The notes below the pieces were generated by a model. The model was not told where the DNA came from. It was given only the letters and a program-made list of their open reading frames with translations, and made no database searches. This document shows, piece by piece, positions 63,270 to 64,000 of a DNA stretch of 64,000 nt. Source of the stretch: Furcasterigmium furcatum. Lineage: Eukaryota > Ascomycota > Sordariomycetes > Glomerellales > Plectosphaerellaceae. Each line of letters opens with the position of its first letter. Positions within the stretch are counted from its first letter, which is position 1. The DNA lies in contig BCIA01000002.1 in the NCBI GenBank assembly GCA_001599815.1, positions 1,681,831-1,745,830 of the forward strand, given 5' to 3'. The position numbers were made by a program, and so were the translations under genes.

Positions 63270-64000
63270 ATGGGCTCTACACTGCCACGCGAGGTCCTTA
63301 ACGTTGGCCTCATCGGCTGCGGTGAGGTCGCCCAAGTCGTCCACATCCCAACCCTTTCGTACATGAGCAGCTGGTTCAAGCTCACCTACTTGTGCGACGT
63401 GTCTGACGATGCCTTGAGGCATTGCGCCTCAAAGGTCCATGGCGCTGTCAAGACGACCCGGGAGCCGGATGAGCTCTGCGCATCCGACGATGTCGACGCT
63501 GTTCTCGTCGCGAGCTCCGACGAATACCACGCGGTGCACGTCATCTCCGCTCTGAAGCACAACAAATATGTGCTGGTGGAGAAGCCGATGGCGCTGACGA
63601 AGAAGGACGTGTCCGACATTGCAGAGGCAGAGCGCCAGAGCAAAGGGCGGGTCATGGTTGGATATATGAGGCGGTACGCCGGCCCATTTGAAGATGCCGT
63701 GCGAGAGATTGGCGGGCTGGACAAGATCCTGTATGCCCGGGTCCGAGGTGCGTGCCATTCAAACCTCGTTTTGAGATGCAGGGACTTTTGTGCTGATTAC
63801 ATTCTCAGACATCATCGGTCCCAACTCGACATTCGTCGACCAGTCCGGCACATTCCCTGCCAAGTTTAGTGACTTCAGACCCGAAGATTCCGCAGATAAA
63901 CACACAAGAGGACAGAAACTGGTCGCTACAGCTCTAGAGGAGTGCGGCGGCATCCCCGTAACTCCAGAGTCCAGCCTCATGTGGCGTGTGCTCGGGGGAC
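63270..64000 (+). CDS. Gfo/Idh/MocA-type NAD(P)-dependent oxidoreductase, partial
   Basis: Exons 63270..63747 and 63809..64000 (cut by the window edge); the 61-nt intron joins YARVR to DIIGPNSTFVDQ. The N-terminal Rossmann motif VGLIGCGEVAQVVHIPTL (about 11-28), VDAVLVASSDEYHAVHVI and the EKPMAL motif (about 110), whose Lys-Pro is characteristic of the family, are clear, and VMVGYMRRY follows. About 223 residues are visible of an expected 370-420. Family members oxidise or reduce cyclic sugars, inositols or sugar lactones. Next to GH3, MFS and a zinc-cluster regulator, it probably works on a released sugar. Confidence 0.93.

Overview
This window is nuclear DNA of a filamentous ascomycete (Pezizomycotina; a Sordariomycete is plausible but cannot be proved from the sequence). 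Genes carry short introns of about 40-170 nt with GTRNGT-type donors, CTNAC-like branch points and YAG acceptors. There are four complete or partial Zn2Cys6 regulators, an NLR with a PNP domain, and GC-rich coding sequence with no operons. I rebuilt exon chains by hand, requiring matching splice phase and conserved residues across each junction. I found no rRNA, tRNA or CRISPR array.

Region 1 (1-15.8 kb) is mostly housekeeping. It holds the N-terminal half of a Zn2Cys6 regulator running off the left edge, the TOR kinase (about 7.9 kb, four exons), Rtf2, the glucosidase II beta subunit ending in KDEL, a GCIP/cyclin-D1-binding-like protein and a GrpB-fold protein.

Region 2 (16-36.7 kb) is accessory. 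It holds a PNP-NB-ARC-TPR NLR tail-to-tail with an FAD monooxygenase, a RidA-like protein, a secreted GPI-anchored orphan, a small multi-pass membrane protein, an RBR ubiquitin ligase, a secreted type-B carboxylesterase/lipase, a bZIP-like/DUF3425 regulator and a secreted BBE-type FAD oxidase. A diverged 108-bp tandem repeat and several perfect palindromes lie between genes.

Region 3 (36.8-64 kb) is a dense sugar-catabolism island made of three adjoining modules. Module A has a Zn2Cys6 regulator with an apparent frameshift, an MFS sugar transporter, a transaldolase, an AnmK/levoglucosan-kinase-like sugar kinase and a secreted alpha/beta-hydrolase-like protein. Four exact copies of a 15-bp CGG-N8-CCG element sit in its promoters. 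Module B has a GH78-like alpha-L-rhamnosidase without a signal peptide, an alpha-glucoside-permease-like MFS transporter and a divergent Zn2Cys6 regulator. Module C has a GH3 beta-glucosidase with PA14 and no signal peptide, an MFS transporter, a Zn2Cys6 regulator and a divergent Gfo/Idh/MocA oxidoreductase cut by the right edge. Near-identical CGG-N4-CCG palindromes link B to C, and a shared 15-mer links two promoters within C. The reading that fits best is import of glycosides or anhydrosugars, cleavage or phosphorylation in the cytosol, and entry into central metabolism under local zinc-cluster regulators.
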